63,138 nt of DNA, taken from Comamonadaceae bacterium (GTDB taxonomy: Bacteria; Pseudomonadota; Gammaproteobacteria; Burkholderiales; Burkholderiaceae_C). How positions within the stretch are numbered: position 1 is the stretch's first letter; each line of letters starts with the position of its first letter. This document shows positions 17,072-27,722 of the stretch, piece after piece. Location: NCBI GenBank assembly GCA_947455145.1, contig CANGME010000017.1, forward strand, positions 1 through 63,138, given 5' to 3'. Under the pieces are notes generated by a model. That model made no database searches. It saw only the letters and a program-made list of their open reading frames with translations, and was not told where the DNA came from. Position numbers and translations under genes: made by a program.

Positions 17072-17734
17072 ATGTCACGCAAACCCAAAAAAGGCTACTT
17101 CGTCAAAGGCCAGTTCGTCGCCGAAGGCAGCGAGCTTGACCTTGAGCTCAAACGCGAGCTCAAAGGCGATAACGAAATCAGCCGCACCGACCTCAAACGC
17201 GAAAGCACTGAGCTGCAAAAACTCGGCGAAGAGCTAATGACCCTGCGCGCCGACCTGATGGCGCGCCTGGACTTGTCCGACAAGCTGAAGGATGCGTTAG
17301 TGGACGCCAAACGCATCACCAACTTTGAAGGCAAACGCCGTCAAATGCAGTTCGTGGGCAAACTCATGCGCCTGCTGACGCCCGAGCAGCTCGACGCCGT
17401 GCGCGCGGCCCTGGAAGAGCAACGTGCCCCATCTGCGCGCGAAACCCTGGCCCTGCACTTGACCGAGCAATGGCGCGACCGCCTGATTGCCGACGAAGAC
17501 GCTGTAGGCCAGTGGATCACCCAATACCCGCAAACCGACTCGCAGCAACTGCGCGCCTTGGTGCGCCAAGCCCGCAAAGACGCCAAACCACACGATCAAG
17601 ACGCTGAATCCAAAGGCCTGGCCCAGCGCCACGGCCGCGCCTACCGGGAGATTTTTCTGCTGGTGCGCGGGCAGCTCTCAGGTGGGGTAGATGTGCCCGA
17701 GAACGATGCGAGTGCGGGAACATACGAGCCATGA
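17072..17734 (+). CDS. darP: Ribosome-associated protein DarP (YjgA)
   Basis: A 220-residue highly charged helical DUF615 protein; the family binds the late 50S precursor and promotes peptidyl-transferase centre maturation. It shows the family blocks ISRTDLKRESTELQKLGEEL, ITNFEGKRRQMQFVGKLMR and GRAYREIFLLVR near the C-terminus. The N-terminal RKPKKGYFVKG is basic. Its stop overlaps the mogA start in ATGA, so the two are coupled. Confidence 0.93.
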   Translation: MSRKPKKGYFVKGQFVAEGSELDLELKRELKGDNEISRTDLKRESTELQKLGEELMTLRADLMARLDLSDKLKDALVDAKRITNFEGKRRQMQFVGKLMRLLTPEQLDAVRAALEEQRAPSARETLALHLTEQWRDRLIADEDAVGQWITQYPQTDSQQLRALVRQARKDAKPHDQDAESKGLAQRHGRAYREIFLLVRGQLSGGVDVPENDASAGTYEP

Positions 17735-18222
17735 GCGAAAACCAGGCAACGCCCGCTCGCACTGAGCTTGTCGAAGGGCAAGTGGATTTCGACCCCATCA
17801 AGATCGGCATCGTCTCCATCAGCGACCGCGCCTCCAGCGGCGTGTACGTGGACAAAGGCCTACCCGCCCTGCGTGACGTAACGCCCGAAGCCACGCTGGC
17901 CATAGCCCACAAGGAGATGCCGGGCTTTGGCGAGCAGATGCGCCAAATCAGCCTGAAGTTCGTCCCCACGGCCATCCTCTCGCGCCAAGTGGCGGTGATT
18001 CGTGAGCAAAGTTTGATCATCAACCTGCCCGGTCAGCCCAAGTCGATTCAGGAAACACTGGAAGGCCTGAAAGACGCCGACGGCCAGTCCCTCGTCAGCG
18101 GCATCTTCGCCGCCGTACCCTACTGCGTTGACCTGATTGGCGGTCCGTACATGGAAACCAACGACGCGGTCTGCAAGTCCTTCCGCCCCAAGTCGGCCAT
18201 CCGACCAGTCAAATCGAGCTAG
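17731..18222 (+). CDS. mogA: Molybdopterin adenylyltransferase MogA with an internal deletion
   Basis: MogA adenylates molybdopterin before metal insertion by MoeA. The product has 163 residues against about 195 in E. coli, although its N-terminus is longer. The N-terminal part IGIVSISDRASSGVYVDKGL and the C-terminal part DVTPEATLAIAHKEMPGFGE, EQMRQISLKFVPTAILSRQ, NLPGQPKSIQETL and AAVPYCVDLIGGPY are highly conserved. About 50 residues between PAL and RDVTPEATL are missing, including the TTGGTG substrate-binding motif, without loss of frame. The protein is therefore probably inactive (inference). The first 15 codons contain a dispersed repeat (17755-17779) encoding RTELVEGQ. Confidence 0.85.
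   Translation: MSENQATPARTELVEGQVDFDPIKIGIVSISDRASSGVYVDKGLPALRDVTPEATLAIAHKEMPGFGEQMRQISLKFVPTAILSRQVAVIREQSLIINLPGQPKSIQETLEGLKDADGQSLVSGIFAAVPYCVDLIGGPYMETNDAVCKSFRPKSAIRPVKSS
17755..17779. repeat. Dispersed repeat at the start of mogA
   Basis: GCTCGCACTGAGCTTGTCGA plus AGGGC matches the core of the repeats at 1187, 29036 and 34921. It is in frame and adds ARTELVEGQ ahead of the conserved MogA start. Confidence 0.75.
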
Positions 18223-18249
18223 ACCTAGCCCGCACGGCCATCTGCCGCC

Positions 18250-18372
18250 ATGGCAGGTCGCAACTCAATTTCCATAAAACTGGCTGCTGCAAGCAAGGTC
18301 ATTGCCGGCTTGGTCCTGAGCGTCTTCCGCTCACGACGGGGCAGCCATAAGCCTTTGAAAACCAAGAAGTAA
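18250..18372 (+). CDS. Possible 40-residue cationic small protein
   Basis: An ATG-started frame in the 282-base gap between mogA and the histidine kinase encodes 40 residues: a hydrophobic centre (LAAASKVIAGLVLSVF) followed by a basic tail (RSRRGSHKPLKTKK). That layout fits a small membrane-associated peptide, but there is no Shine-Dalgarno sequence before the ATG and no family is recognised. The rest of the gap (18373-18463) holds nothing I can name. Chance is quite possible. Confidence 0.2.
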   Translation: MAGRNSISIKLAAASKVIAGLVLSVFRSRRGSHKPLKTKK

Positions 18373-18463
18373 CAGGATTCATGGTGCCTGATGAGAGGTT
18401 ACAAATTGTGTGATCTCACTAAAGTGGAGATAGGAAAACTGCCCTAGAAGCCACGGCAGAAGA

Positions 18464-18477
18464 AAGGGACTCCTATT
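18464..18477 (+). promoter_or_regulatory. Ribosome site and possible ATT start for the histidine kinase
   Basis: AAAGGGA (18463-18469) lies five bases before an in-frame ATT (18475-18477). No ATG or GTG occurs between the upstream in-frame stop (18445) and 18505, and the residues from 18475 restore a basic N-terminus before TM1. An infC-like AUU start, or an ATG lost by mutation, would explain this. Confidence 0.35.
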
Positions 18478-18504
18478 TCTAAAATTAGATTCACGCTAAG
18501 CACC

Positions 18505-21387
18505 TTGGTTCTTGTCCTTGGTGTCTTGGTTCTTACCGGTTGGTATCTGCACCTCACAGCACTCATCCAGGTTTTTCCTGGCTTTGTACCAATGCAGTAC
18601 AACACAGCTCTGTGCTTTTTAATGGCCGGCCTAGCAAGTATCAGCTTGCAATTTTCACGGCTAAAACTGGCGCAATTTTTTTCTCTGATCGTGCTTCTAA
18701 TTGGCGGCTTAACGTTTGCGCAATTCCTCACTGGGCTTGACTTGCAAATTGATCAGTTATTTTTCGATAAATATCAGATCTCAAACAGCAAAGATATGCC
18801 AGGACGGATGGCGCCGAACACTGCACTTTGCTTCACCTTAAGTGGGCTGATCATTTTGATTTACGCCTCTTCAATTTCAATAACAATCAAAATAAAGTTA
18901 CAAGAATTCTTTGTTCCAGCCATCATTGCAATTTCGGTTATTGGTCTGTCTGGGTATATCTTTGATGTCAAGGGGGCCTACAGTTGGGGCGATTTGCCGC
19001 GCATGGCAATTCACACTGCTGTAGGATTTGTTTTACTCGGGGGCTCACTATTTATAGCTCCAATCAATGAGCGAAAACAAGATTTACTTCCCAGCATAGG
19101 GATCACCCTAATGGTGCTGACACTCATAGTTTGGAATGCCCTTACCGTTGAGGTACTTGAGACAAAGCACCGCGAGGTCAATATCCGACTTGACCAGATT
19201 AAAAAAACCCTTACTAATCGAATAGCGATTGATAGAGGAATATTAAAGCGGATGGCAGAGCGATGGAGGCTTAGAGGTGGCACGCCTCGTAATGAATGGG
19301 AGATCGACGCTGCTGCACTTCTGGCAGACAACAAATATCTTATGATGATTCGCTATCCTAATCAGTCATCGTTGGCTTGGGCGGTGAGTAATAACGAAAT
19401 AGAAGCCAAACGCCTGATGGCAGACCTACCTGAATCACCGTGCCAAAGATCAGAGGCAGAAACATTAAAAATAATAACAAGACCAAATTTTTCAACTCTA
19501 TTTGCAATCATTCAATCTCAGACGAAAGACAACGGCAATGACGGTTGTATTGTGGCCATTACATCGCTAAGTCGGCTGATCGATCAAGCACGAAATGAAA
19601 TTGGGACAGAAAAGTTTTCTCTGACGATGTGGGCACCCAATAGCAAAAATCCTATTTTCGGCGATTTGACAGATAGTAATTGGTACGCAGAAACCAAGTT
19701 AGAAGAACTTGGTATTGATTTGCGATTGCGGTTAACACCCAGCAAAGAGCAACTTGCCAGCAGTGCGCTTACCACCATGGTGCTGATTTTAAGCACCTTG
19801 CTTACGACCTTGGTGCTACTCTCGCTGTACTTGCTGCAAAAATCAAGGGGACTTAATACTCGATTCAAACGTGAGGCAAGTCTGCGCAACCTGGTCATTG
19901 AAATGGCACCCAATGCCATCATCATGGTTGATAAAAATGGGCTTATTGAGCTGGTTAACGCACAAGCTGAACATATTTTTGGTTGCTCTCGTCCCGAGTT
20001 ACTAGGAAAATCCATTGATATATTGCTACCAGATCGATTCCGTGGTCAACATCACCAAAATCGCGACTCATTTTTTGCCAACCCGAGCCAACGTACCATG
20101 GGCGCAGGTCGAGATTTATACGGTCGTCGAAAGGACGGCAGTGAGATCCCCCTGGAAATCGGGTTAAGTCCTATAACCATTGGCAAAGACCAAAAAGTAC
20201 TTGCAACAATTGTGGATATTTCTGAACGCAAGGCTTTTGAACGGAAACTTCAGGAAATTTCATCTCTGAACAAAGCCATTCTTGAAAATATTAATTTTTC
20301 CGTCATCGCAATCAAACCAAATGGCATTATTCAAGCATTTAACCCCAGTGCCGAACGCATGCTGGGCTATTCTGCTGAAGAAATGATCGATAAGAAAACT
20401 CCAGCGAAATTGCATGATCGTAATGAAATTGAAATTCGTGCCAAAGAGTTATCAAAAGAACTTGGCACGTTAGTTGAGCCTGGCTTTAATGTATTTACGT
20501 CGAAAACAAAAGTGCTTAAAACTCCCGACGTGCACGAGTGGACTTATATACGCAAAGATGGCTCTCGCTTTCCAGTAATGTTGTCAATGAATGCTATTTG
20601 GGATTCTAAAAATGAACCGATTGGATATTTTGGAGTTGGTGTTGATATTTCAGATAAAAAGCTAAACGAACAAAGACAGATTGAATTCACCAATGAAGTT
20701 GAGCGAATAAACACTGAACTGAACAATTTCACTTTTGTGGCTTCACACGATCTCAAATCCCCGCTACGTGGCATCGACCAGTTAGCGACTTGGATCACGG
20801 AGGACCTACGCGATGTCATGGGCGATGAAACCAAAGGGCATCTAACCCTATTACGCAGCCGAATCCATCGAATGGAGATGTTGCTTGATGATTTGCTGGC
20901 CTATTCACGAGTTGGACGCGTTGCGGGACAAGTCGTTGAGGTGAATACAAGAGAGATGGTTTTGAACATCTTTGATTTAACAGCATCAATCAAAAAAATT
21001 AAAATGATTGTTGCGGATGATTTGCCTACCTTAAATACATTCAAGGCTCCTTTGGAGCTGGTTTTCAGAAATCTGATTAGTAATACCATAAAGCATCACG
21101 ACAAAGCAGAAGGCACCATTACCGTATCAGCCAAAGCAATTGCGTCTGGCTATGAGTTTTCTGTTAAGGACGATGGTCCGGGCATACCACCTGAACATCA
21201 AAAACGTGTGTTCGATATGTTCCAAACTCTCAAACCGCGCGACGAGGTTGAAGGCAGCGGCATCGGTTTGGCAGTCGTTAAAAAATCCATCGAATATGTG
21301 GGTGGAACTATTAGCATTGAGTCTGACGGAAAGCTTGGATGTACTTTTATATTTACATGGCCAACAAACATCACTGGAGAAAATTGA
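18505..21387 (+). CDS. Membrane-bound hybrid-sensing histidine kinase (7 TM, PAS-PAS-HisKA-HATPase)
   Basis: About 960 residues. Six N-terminal hydrophobic segments are followed by an extracytoplasmic domain (about 205-420), a seventh TM (424-446), PAS1 (460-585, NAIIMVDKNGLIELVN), PAS2 (585-725, FSVIAIKPNGIIQAFNP), a dimerisation helix with phospho-acceptor His in ASHDLKSPLRG (about 750), and an ATPase with NLISNTIKHHDK, KDDGPGIPPEH and GSGIGLAVVKKSIEY. It is close to phytochrome-type kinases in the catalytic part and pairs with the next gene, a single-domain regulator one base downstream. The start is uncertain: TTG at 18505 is the first standard codon, yet an AAGGGA site and ATT at 18475 would give ISKIRFTLSTLVLVLG, a better TM1. 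Codon use is AT-richer than in flanking genes. Confidence 0.88.
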   Translation: MVLVLGVLVLTGWYLHLTALIQVFPGFVPMQYNTALCFLMAGLASISLQFSRLKLAQFFSLIVLLIGGLTFAQFLTGLDLQIDQLFFDKYQISNSKDMPGRMAPNTALCFTLSGLIILIYASSISITIKIKLQEFFVPAIIAISVIGLSGYIFDVKGAYSWGDLPRMAIHTAVGFVLLGGSLFIAPINERKQDLLPSIGITLMVLTLIVWNALTVEVLETKHREVNIRLDQIKKTLTNRIAIDRGILKRMAERWRLRGGTPRNEWEIDAAALLADNKYLMMIRYPNQSSLAWAVSNNEIEAKRLMADLPESPCQRSEAETLKIITRPNFSTLFAIIQSQTKDNGNDGCIVAITSLSRLIDQARNEIGTEKFSLTMWAPNSKNPIFGDLTDSNWYAETKLEELGIDLRLRLTPSKEQLASSALTTMVLILSTLLTTLVLLSLYLLQKSRGLNTRFKREASLRNLVIEMAPNAIIMVDKNGLIELVNAQAEHIFGCSRPELLGKSIDILLPDRFRGQHHQNRDSFFANPSQRTMGAGRDLYGRRKDGSEIPLEIGLSPITIGKDQKVLATIVDISERKAFERKLQEISSLNKAILENINFSVIAIKPNGIIQAFNPSAERMLGYSAEEMIDKKTPAKLHDRNEIEIRAKELSKELGTLVEPGFNVFTSKTKVLKTPDVHEWTYIRKDGSRFPVMLSMNAIWDSKNEPIGYFGVGVDISDKKLNEQRQIEFTNEVERINTELNNFTFVASHDLKSPLRGIDQLATWITEDLRDVMGDETKGHLTLLRSRIHRMEMLLDDLLAYSRVGRVAGQVVEVNTREMVLNIFDLTASIKKIKMIVADDLPTLNTFKAPLELVFRNLISNTIKHHDKAEGTITVSAKAIASGYEFSVKDDGPGIPPEHQKRVFDMFQTLKPRDEVEGSGIGLAVVKKSIEYVGGTISIESDGKLGCTFIFTWPTNITGEN

Positions 21388-21388
21388 A

Positions 21389-21829
21389 ATGAAAGCACAG
21401 GACAAAAAATTCAAAGAAGTAACCATCGTTTTGATTGATGATGACGAAGTCGATGTGATGGGAATCCATCGTGCACTTAAAAAATTAAAGATACTAAACA
21501 CTGTTGTACGGGCAAGGGATGGGCTTGAGGGACTTGCCCTCTTGCGGGAGCCAACGGCGGTGAGTCGTCCGTATATTGTTTTGCTTGATATCAATATGCC
21601 CCGTATGGATGGATTAGAGATGTTGGCCGAGCTTCGCAAAGACCCAAACCTGTCCGACTCCGTTGTGTTTATTTTGACGACATCAAAAACAGAAGAAGAC
21701 AAAGTCAAAGCGTATGCGCATCATGTGGCGGGTTACATCATCAAGAGTGATGTGGGGGAGGGCTTCATGAGTGTCATGGAAATGCTCGGTAATTACTGGC
21801 GTGTTGTTGAACTGCCTCTTGAGGCATAA
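21389..21829 (+). CDS. Single-domain response regulator (Rcp1-like receiver)
   Basis: A 146-residue stand-alone receiver. Acidic pocket LIDDDEVDV, phospho-acceptor Asp in VLLDINMPRMDG, switch Thr/Ser in ILTTSKTEED and Lys in YIIKSD are all present. There is no output domain, as in the Rcp1 class that pairs with phytochrome-like kinases. The ATG is one base past the kinase stop (21387), so the pair is almost certainly co-translated. It probably relays phosphate or acts by protein contact; the adjacent GGDEF-EAL protein is a candidate target (inference). Confidence 0.92.
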   Translation: MKAQDKKFKEVTIVLIDDDEVDVMGIHRALKKLKILNTVVRARDGLEGLALLREPTAVSRPYIVLLDINMPRMDGLEMLAELRKDPNLSDSVVFILTTSKTEEDKVKAYAHHVAGYIIKSDVGEGFMSVMEMLGNYWRVVELPLEA

Positions 21830-21840
21830 GAAGGCCACTT

Positions 21841-23601
21841 ATGAAAACAGATGCACCCCTGCGTCTTTTACTGATAGAAGACGACGAACTTGACCGTCAG
21901 GCTGTTGTACGCGCATTGCGAAAGAGCCTTGTCCCCTGGGAGATTGTGCCAGCTGCCACGGCGGTGCAGGGCTTAGCCTTGGCTGCTGAGCAGCACTTCG
22001 ATGCCATCTTGCTTGACTATCGACTTCCAGATCAAGATGGCATTGATGTTTTGCGCACCCTACGTGGCGGAGGTTTCGAAAATGTAGCGGTGATCATGCT
22101 CAGTCACCATGAAGATGAGAGCTTGTCAGAAACTTGCATTGAGACTGGGGCTCAAGATTTCTTACTCAAATCTGAGGTGAATGGCCGTCGATTATCTCGG
22201 GCCGTGAGACAGGCAAGGCATCGGCATCTGATCGAAACTGAACTTGTAAATAGCCGTGAACAATTGCGTAAATTATCAGAACACGATCCGTTAACTGGCC
22301 TCATCAATCGTCGTGGATTTGAACTAGTTCTAGAGGCTTCATTGGCACGGGCGCAGCGTGACAAAAATCAACACTTGGCTATCCTGCTGCTTGATTTGGA
22401 CGACTTCAAGCTCATCAACGATACATTGGGCCATGACATTGGTGATGTTTTACTTGTTGAATTAGCTCGTCGCTTGAAAGGCGTTGTTCGCGATAGCGAT
22501 TATCTGTGCAGGCTAGGCGGTGATGAGTTTGTCGTATTGATGAAGGACTTCGATCGCGATGAGCAAGCAGTACTGCTCGCAGACCGTATTGTTGACATGT
22601 TAAAAATTCCATTTCAATTGGGAGACACAACACAGATTGTTACGACAAGTATTGGCATTGCCACCTTAGGCTCCAGCGAAGATGTATCTGTTGACCTATT
22701 AAAGTGTGCTGATATAGCAATGTACCAAGCCAAACATGAGGGTCGAAATCAAAGCCGGTTTTATTCTTCGGATTTGCAGGCGGTTGTGCAATTCCAGGCA
22801 CGGATGAAACTTGATTTGCAAGACGCACTGCAACGGAATGAATTTAAAGTTTTCTATCAACCTCAAATGTCTTCATTGGACGGCAGCTTGAGTGGCATCG
22901 AGGCGCTAATCCGCTGGCAGCATCCGACACTGGGCTTATTGTCGCCTCAATCATTTCTGAGCATTGCAGAGGAAACCGGAATGATTGTGGAGATTGGAAA
23001 TTGGGTCCTATTCGAAAGTTGCAGGCAGTTAAAAGATTGGCAACTTCGATTTGACGAAAAAAACATAAAGCTGGCAGTGGCAGTTAACTTGTCGGCCGTA
23101 CAAATCAGACAAAATATCTTATCTGATTCGGTACGCGACGCCTTGGATAAATATCAACTTCAACCCCATTGTCTGGAACTCGAGCTCACAGAAAGTATGT
23201 TGATTTCTGAAAATGGTGAAATCGCCAAAATTCTTTCATCGATCGCCGAGCAAGGCGTCACATTGTCACTGGATGATTTTGGTACAGGTTACTCATCAAT
23301 GAGTCACCTCAATCGATTTCCCATTTCAGTTTTAAAGATTGACAAAGCTTTTATCTCTTTAGTCGGAAGCAAGGGAAAGGGTGAGCGATTATTGGCTGCT
23401 ATGATTGCTTTTGCCAAAACGCTTGATATGAAAGTCGTCGCCGAAGGGGTGGAAACCAAAGAGCAAGTTGCGTATTGCAAGCAGCACGGTTGTGATTTGC
23501 TTCAGGGTTACTATTTTTCACGTCCGCTTTCTGCAGTCGATTTTGAGTCCGCCTTTCTGATGCAATCTCAACCACTACGGGTTGAGCTCGCTATAGCTTG
23601 A
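21841..23601 (+). CDS. REC-GGDEF-EAL cyclic-di-GMP regulator
   Basis: A 586-residue cytoplasmic protein. Receiver at 1-125 (LLIEDDELDR, LLDYRLPDQDG, FLLKSEV); GGDEF domain at about 150-310 with the intact active site CRLGGDEFVVLM and an RDSD inhibitory site five residues before it; EAL domain at about 325-580 with GIEALIRWQHP, LELTESML, SLDDFGTGYSSM, KIDKAFI, AEGVETKEQ and LQGYYFSRPL. Both catalytic sites look complete, so it could make and break c-di-GMP, with balance set by phosphorylation. It starts 11 bases after the response regulator. Its stop codon coincides with the left edge of the detached clpB tail. Confidence 0.94.
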   Translation: MKTDAPLRLLLIEDDELDRQAVVRALRKSLVPWEIVPAATAVQGLALAAEQHFDAILLDYRLPDQDGIDVLRTLRGGGFENVAVIMLSHHEDESLSETCIETGAQDFLLKSEVNGRRLSRAVRQARHRHLIETELVNSREQLRKLSEHDPLTGLINRRGFELVLEASLARAQRDKNQHLAILLLDLDDFKLINDTLGHDIGDVLLVELARRLKGVVRDSDYLCRLGGDEFVVLMKDFDRDEQAVLLADRIVDMLKIPFQLGDTTQIVTTSIGIATLGSSEDVSVDLLKCADIAMYQAKHEGRNQSRFYSSDLQAVVQFQARMKLDLQDALQRNEFKVFYQPQMSSLDGSLSGIEALIRWQHPTLGLLSPQSFLSIAEETGMIVEIGNWVLFESCRQLKDWQLRFDEKNIKLAVAVNLSAVQIRQNILSDSVRDALDKYQLQPHCLELELTESMLISENGEIAKILSSIAEQGVTLSLDDFGTGYSSMSHLNRFPISVLKIDKAFISLVGSKGKGERLLAAMIAFAKTLDMKVVAEGVETKEQVAYCKQHGCDLLQGYYFSRPLSAVDFESAFLMQSQPLRVELAIA

Positions 23602-23830
23602 ACCCCTCACCCCACCACCCGATCAAACTTAAACACCCCCGGCTCCCGCACCGGGTCAACATCGACGGGAATAGTGCTCTTCGGCAAAAAATGCCCTTCC
23701 AGCAGCAGCTTGGACAGCGGGTTTTCTATGCGTTGCTGGATGGCGCGCTTCAGATGGCGCGCGCCAAACACAGGGTCGAAGCCGACCTTGACCAGTTCGG
23801 CGATGGCGGCTTCTGACACCCTCATCGACA
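23601..23830. repeat. Left copy of the clpB-tail direct repeat
   Basis: About 230 bases matching 25083-25312 at an offset of 1482 bases, same orientation. The 63 bases at the clpB stop side are identical in both copies; divergence increases inward. The two copies bracket the XRE/AbiEii pair. Confidence 0.85.
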
Positions 23831-23836
23831 CGGACA
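23607..23836 (-). pseudogene. Detached 3' end of clpB (about 70 codons)
   Basis: Encodes the last 70 or so residues of ClpB in an unbroken frame ending FKFDRVVG, with no start region or upstream part. Compared with the clpB end at 25089-25312 it is identical over the first 63 bases (23601-23663) and about 90% over 230 bases; of roughly 23 differences only two change amino acids (Ala to Val in AELVKVGFDP and Pro to His in GARHLKRAIQ). Similarity ends near 23830. The pattern is that of a tail once under selection, later cut off from its gene by insertion of the toxin-antitoxin pair. Confidence 0.85.
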
Positions 23837-23846
23837 TCGAATTTTC

Positions 23847-23876
23847 TAAAAATGTCAAACATGTTTGACATTTTTA
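23847..23876. promoter_or_regulatory. Perfect 30-bp palindrome, probable antitoxin operator
   Basis: Two half-sites TAAAAATGTCAAACA and TGTTTGACATTTTTA form a perfect palindrome starting 55 bases before the antitoxin ATG. A consensus -35 hexamer TTGACA (23865-23870) lies within it, so a bound repressor would block the promoter. Autoregulation by the XRE protein is inferred from this layout. Confidence 0.7.
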
Positions 23877-23901
23877 ATAAGATTGTGGCCCAATAGGGTC
23901 T

Positions 23902-24384
23902 ATGAACCTCGCAGACATTGGTCAACTCGTCCATACGCGTCGTACTGCATTAGGGCTCTCCCAAGCCCAACTTGCAACGATGAGTGGTTTGTCGCGCGCC
24001 ACCATCAATCAGCTCGAAACGGGTTCTCTAGTGGATCTGGGGGCAACCAAGCTGATTGCGCTCCTGGATCTGGTTGGAATCAACCTGGATGCCGGCACAC
24101 GCAAGGGCCACCAGCACGCACTCCAATCAGTCAGTCAAAGCGCCAGTGTGAGCTACAAGTCTGTGCTTGATCCGGCTGCCTTGGCCGCGGCCATGGTGGA
24201 CGGCGCACTGCCAGAGCGGTTGCTCCCCCACATTGCGACCCTGTTGGATGAGGCACCTTTGTCCCTGATCGTGGCCGCCGTGGAAGAGGTGGCGACTGCC
24301 AGCAGCATGTCGCCCAAGTTGCTGTGGAAGCATTTATTCCATTGGGCCAAGGATTTGCATTCACCACGGGGCGTGTGGGCGTGA
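23902..24384 (+). CDS. XRE-family HTH antitoxin/regulator
   Basis: A 160-residue protein with a Cro/CI-type helix-turn-helix at residues 5-60 (LGLSQAQLATMSGLSRATIN, then QLETG). The C-terminal 90 residues are helical and not recognised. Position directly before and overlapping the toxin (TGATG, one base shared), and the palindrome upstream, point to a type II- or type IV-like antitoxin that represses its own operon. Classical AbiEi antitoxins have a winged-helix N-terminus instead, so this is the variant in which an XRE protein accompanies the AbiEii-type toxin. Confidence 0.85.
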   Translation: MNLADIGQLVHTRRTALGLSQAQLATMSGLSRATINQLETGSLVDLGATKLIALLDLVGINLDAGTRKGHQHALQSVSQSASVSYKSVLDPAALAAAMVDGALPERLLPHIATLLDEAPLSLIVAAVEEVATASSMSPKLLWKHLFHWAKDLHSPRGVWA

Positions 24385-25049
24385 TGGCCACCCGCTTGAA
24401 GACACCGGATTTTCTGCCCGGCGGTGTGTGGCAGGGCCTGTTGCAACATGCCTTTTCGATGATCGACGAGATAGCCCTGCACGGCATCCAAAATCCGTTC
24501 TGGACGTTTGGGGGCGGCACGGTATTGATGCTGCGGTACCGGCATCGCCTGAGCAAGGACATCGATATCTTCGTGCCCGATCCGCAGTATCTTGGATTTG
24601 TGTCGCCGCGTCTGAGCGATGTGGCCGAAGCGGTATCGGACAAATACGTTGAAGGTCCTGGCTACATCAAGCTGCTGCGTCCAGAAGGGGAGATCGATTT
24701 TGTGGCGTCTCCAAACCTGACCAGTGATCCCTTTGAAGTGTGGGAGTTGCTAGGGCGCCAGATCAAGGTGGAGACGTCGGCTGAAATCGTGGCCAAGAAG
24801 CTGTGGCACCGGGGAGACCGTGCAACCGCACGCGACCTGTTCGACTTGGCCCTGGTCATTGAACGCGAGCCTCTGGCGCTTGCAACGGCAAGCTCCTTTC
24901 TGACGCGTCACCGAGCGGAGTTTTTGAAGCAAGTCGACCAGCGAAAGGCGGTGTTGAAGGCCCAGTTCGAGGCAATCGACACCTTGGACTATCAACCCTC
25001 GTATGAGCAGGCGGCTGAATCTGTCGCTGTTTTTTTATTGTCGCTATAA
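24384..25049 (+). CDS. AbiEii/AbiGii-family nucleotidyltransferase toxin
   Basis: A 221-residue nucleotidyltransferase-fold protein. The active site is FWTFGGGTVLMLRYRHRLSK followed by DIDIFV: the GG(G/T) phosphate loop and the two metal-binding Asp residues. Later motifs EIDFVASP and EIVAKKLWHRGDRATARDLF match the AbiEii C-terminal helical region (Lys in AKKL and Asp in RDLFDL). Relatives such as AbiEii and MenT add nucleotides to tRNA or other targets and block growth; many act in phage defence. The ATG at 24384 overlaps the antitoxin stop; a GTG at 24324 is also in frame but lies inside the antitoxin gene. The convergent clpB ends 39 bases away. Confidence 0.88.
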   Translation: MATRLKTPDFLPGGVWQGLLQHAFSMIDEIALHGIQNPFWTFGGGTVLMLRYRHRLSKDIDIFVPDPQYLGFVSPRLSDVAEAVSDKYVEGPGYIKLLRPEGEIDFVASPNLTSDPFEVWELLGRQIKVETSAEIVAKKLWHRGDRATARDLFDLALVIEREPLALATASSFLTRHRAEFLKQVDQRKAVLKAQFEAIDTLDYQPSYEQAAESVAVFLLSL

Positions 25050-25088
25050 GCGCAATGGCTATGCCATTGGCAAGCACAGCCCAACCCC

Positions 25089-27701
<2,613 letters not shown>

Positions 27702-27722
27702 GTGATCCTCCGGTTGCATCGA

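Noticed and set aside
18505-23601. Bacteriophytochrome system
   Set aside because: The kinase and receiver are phytochrome-like in their catalytic parts, but the kinase has membrane segments and PAS domains and no GAF-PHY chromophore region.
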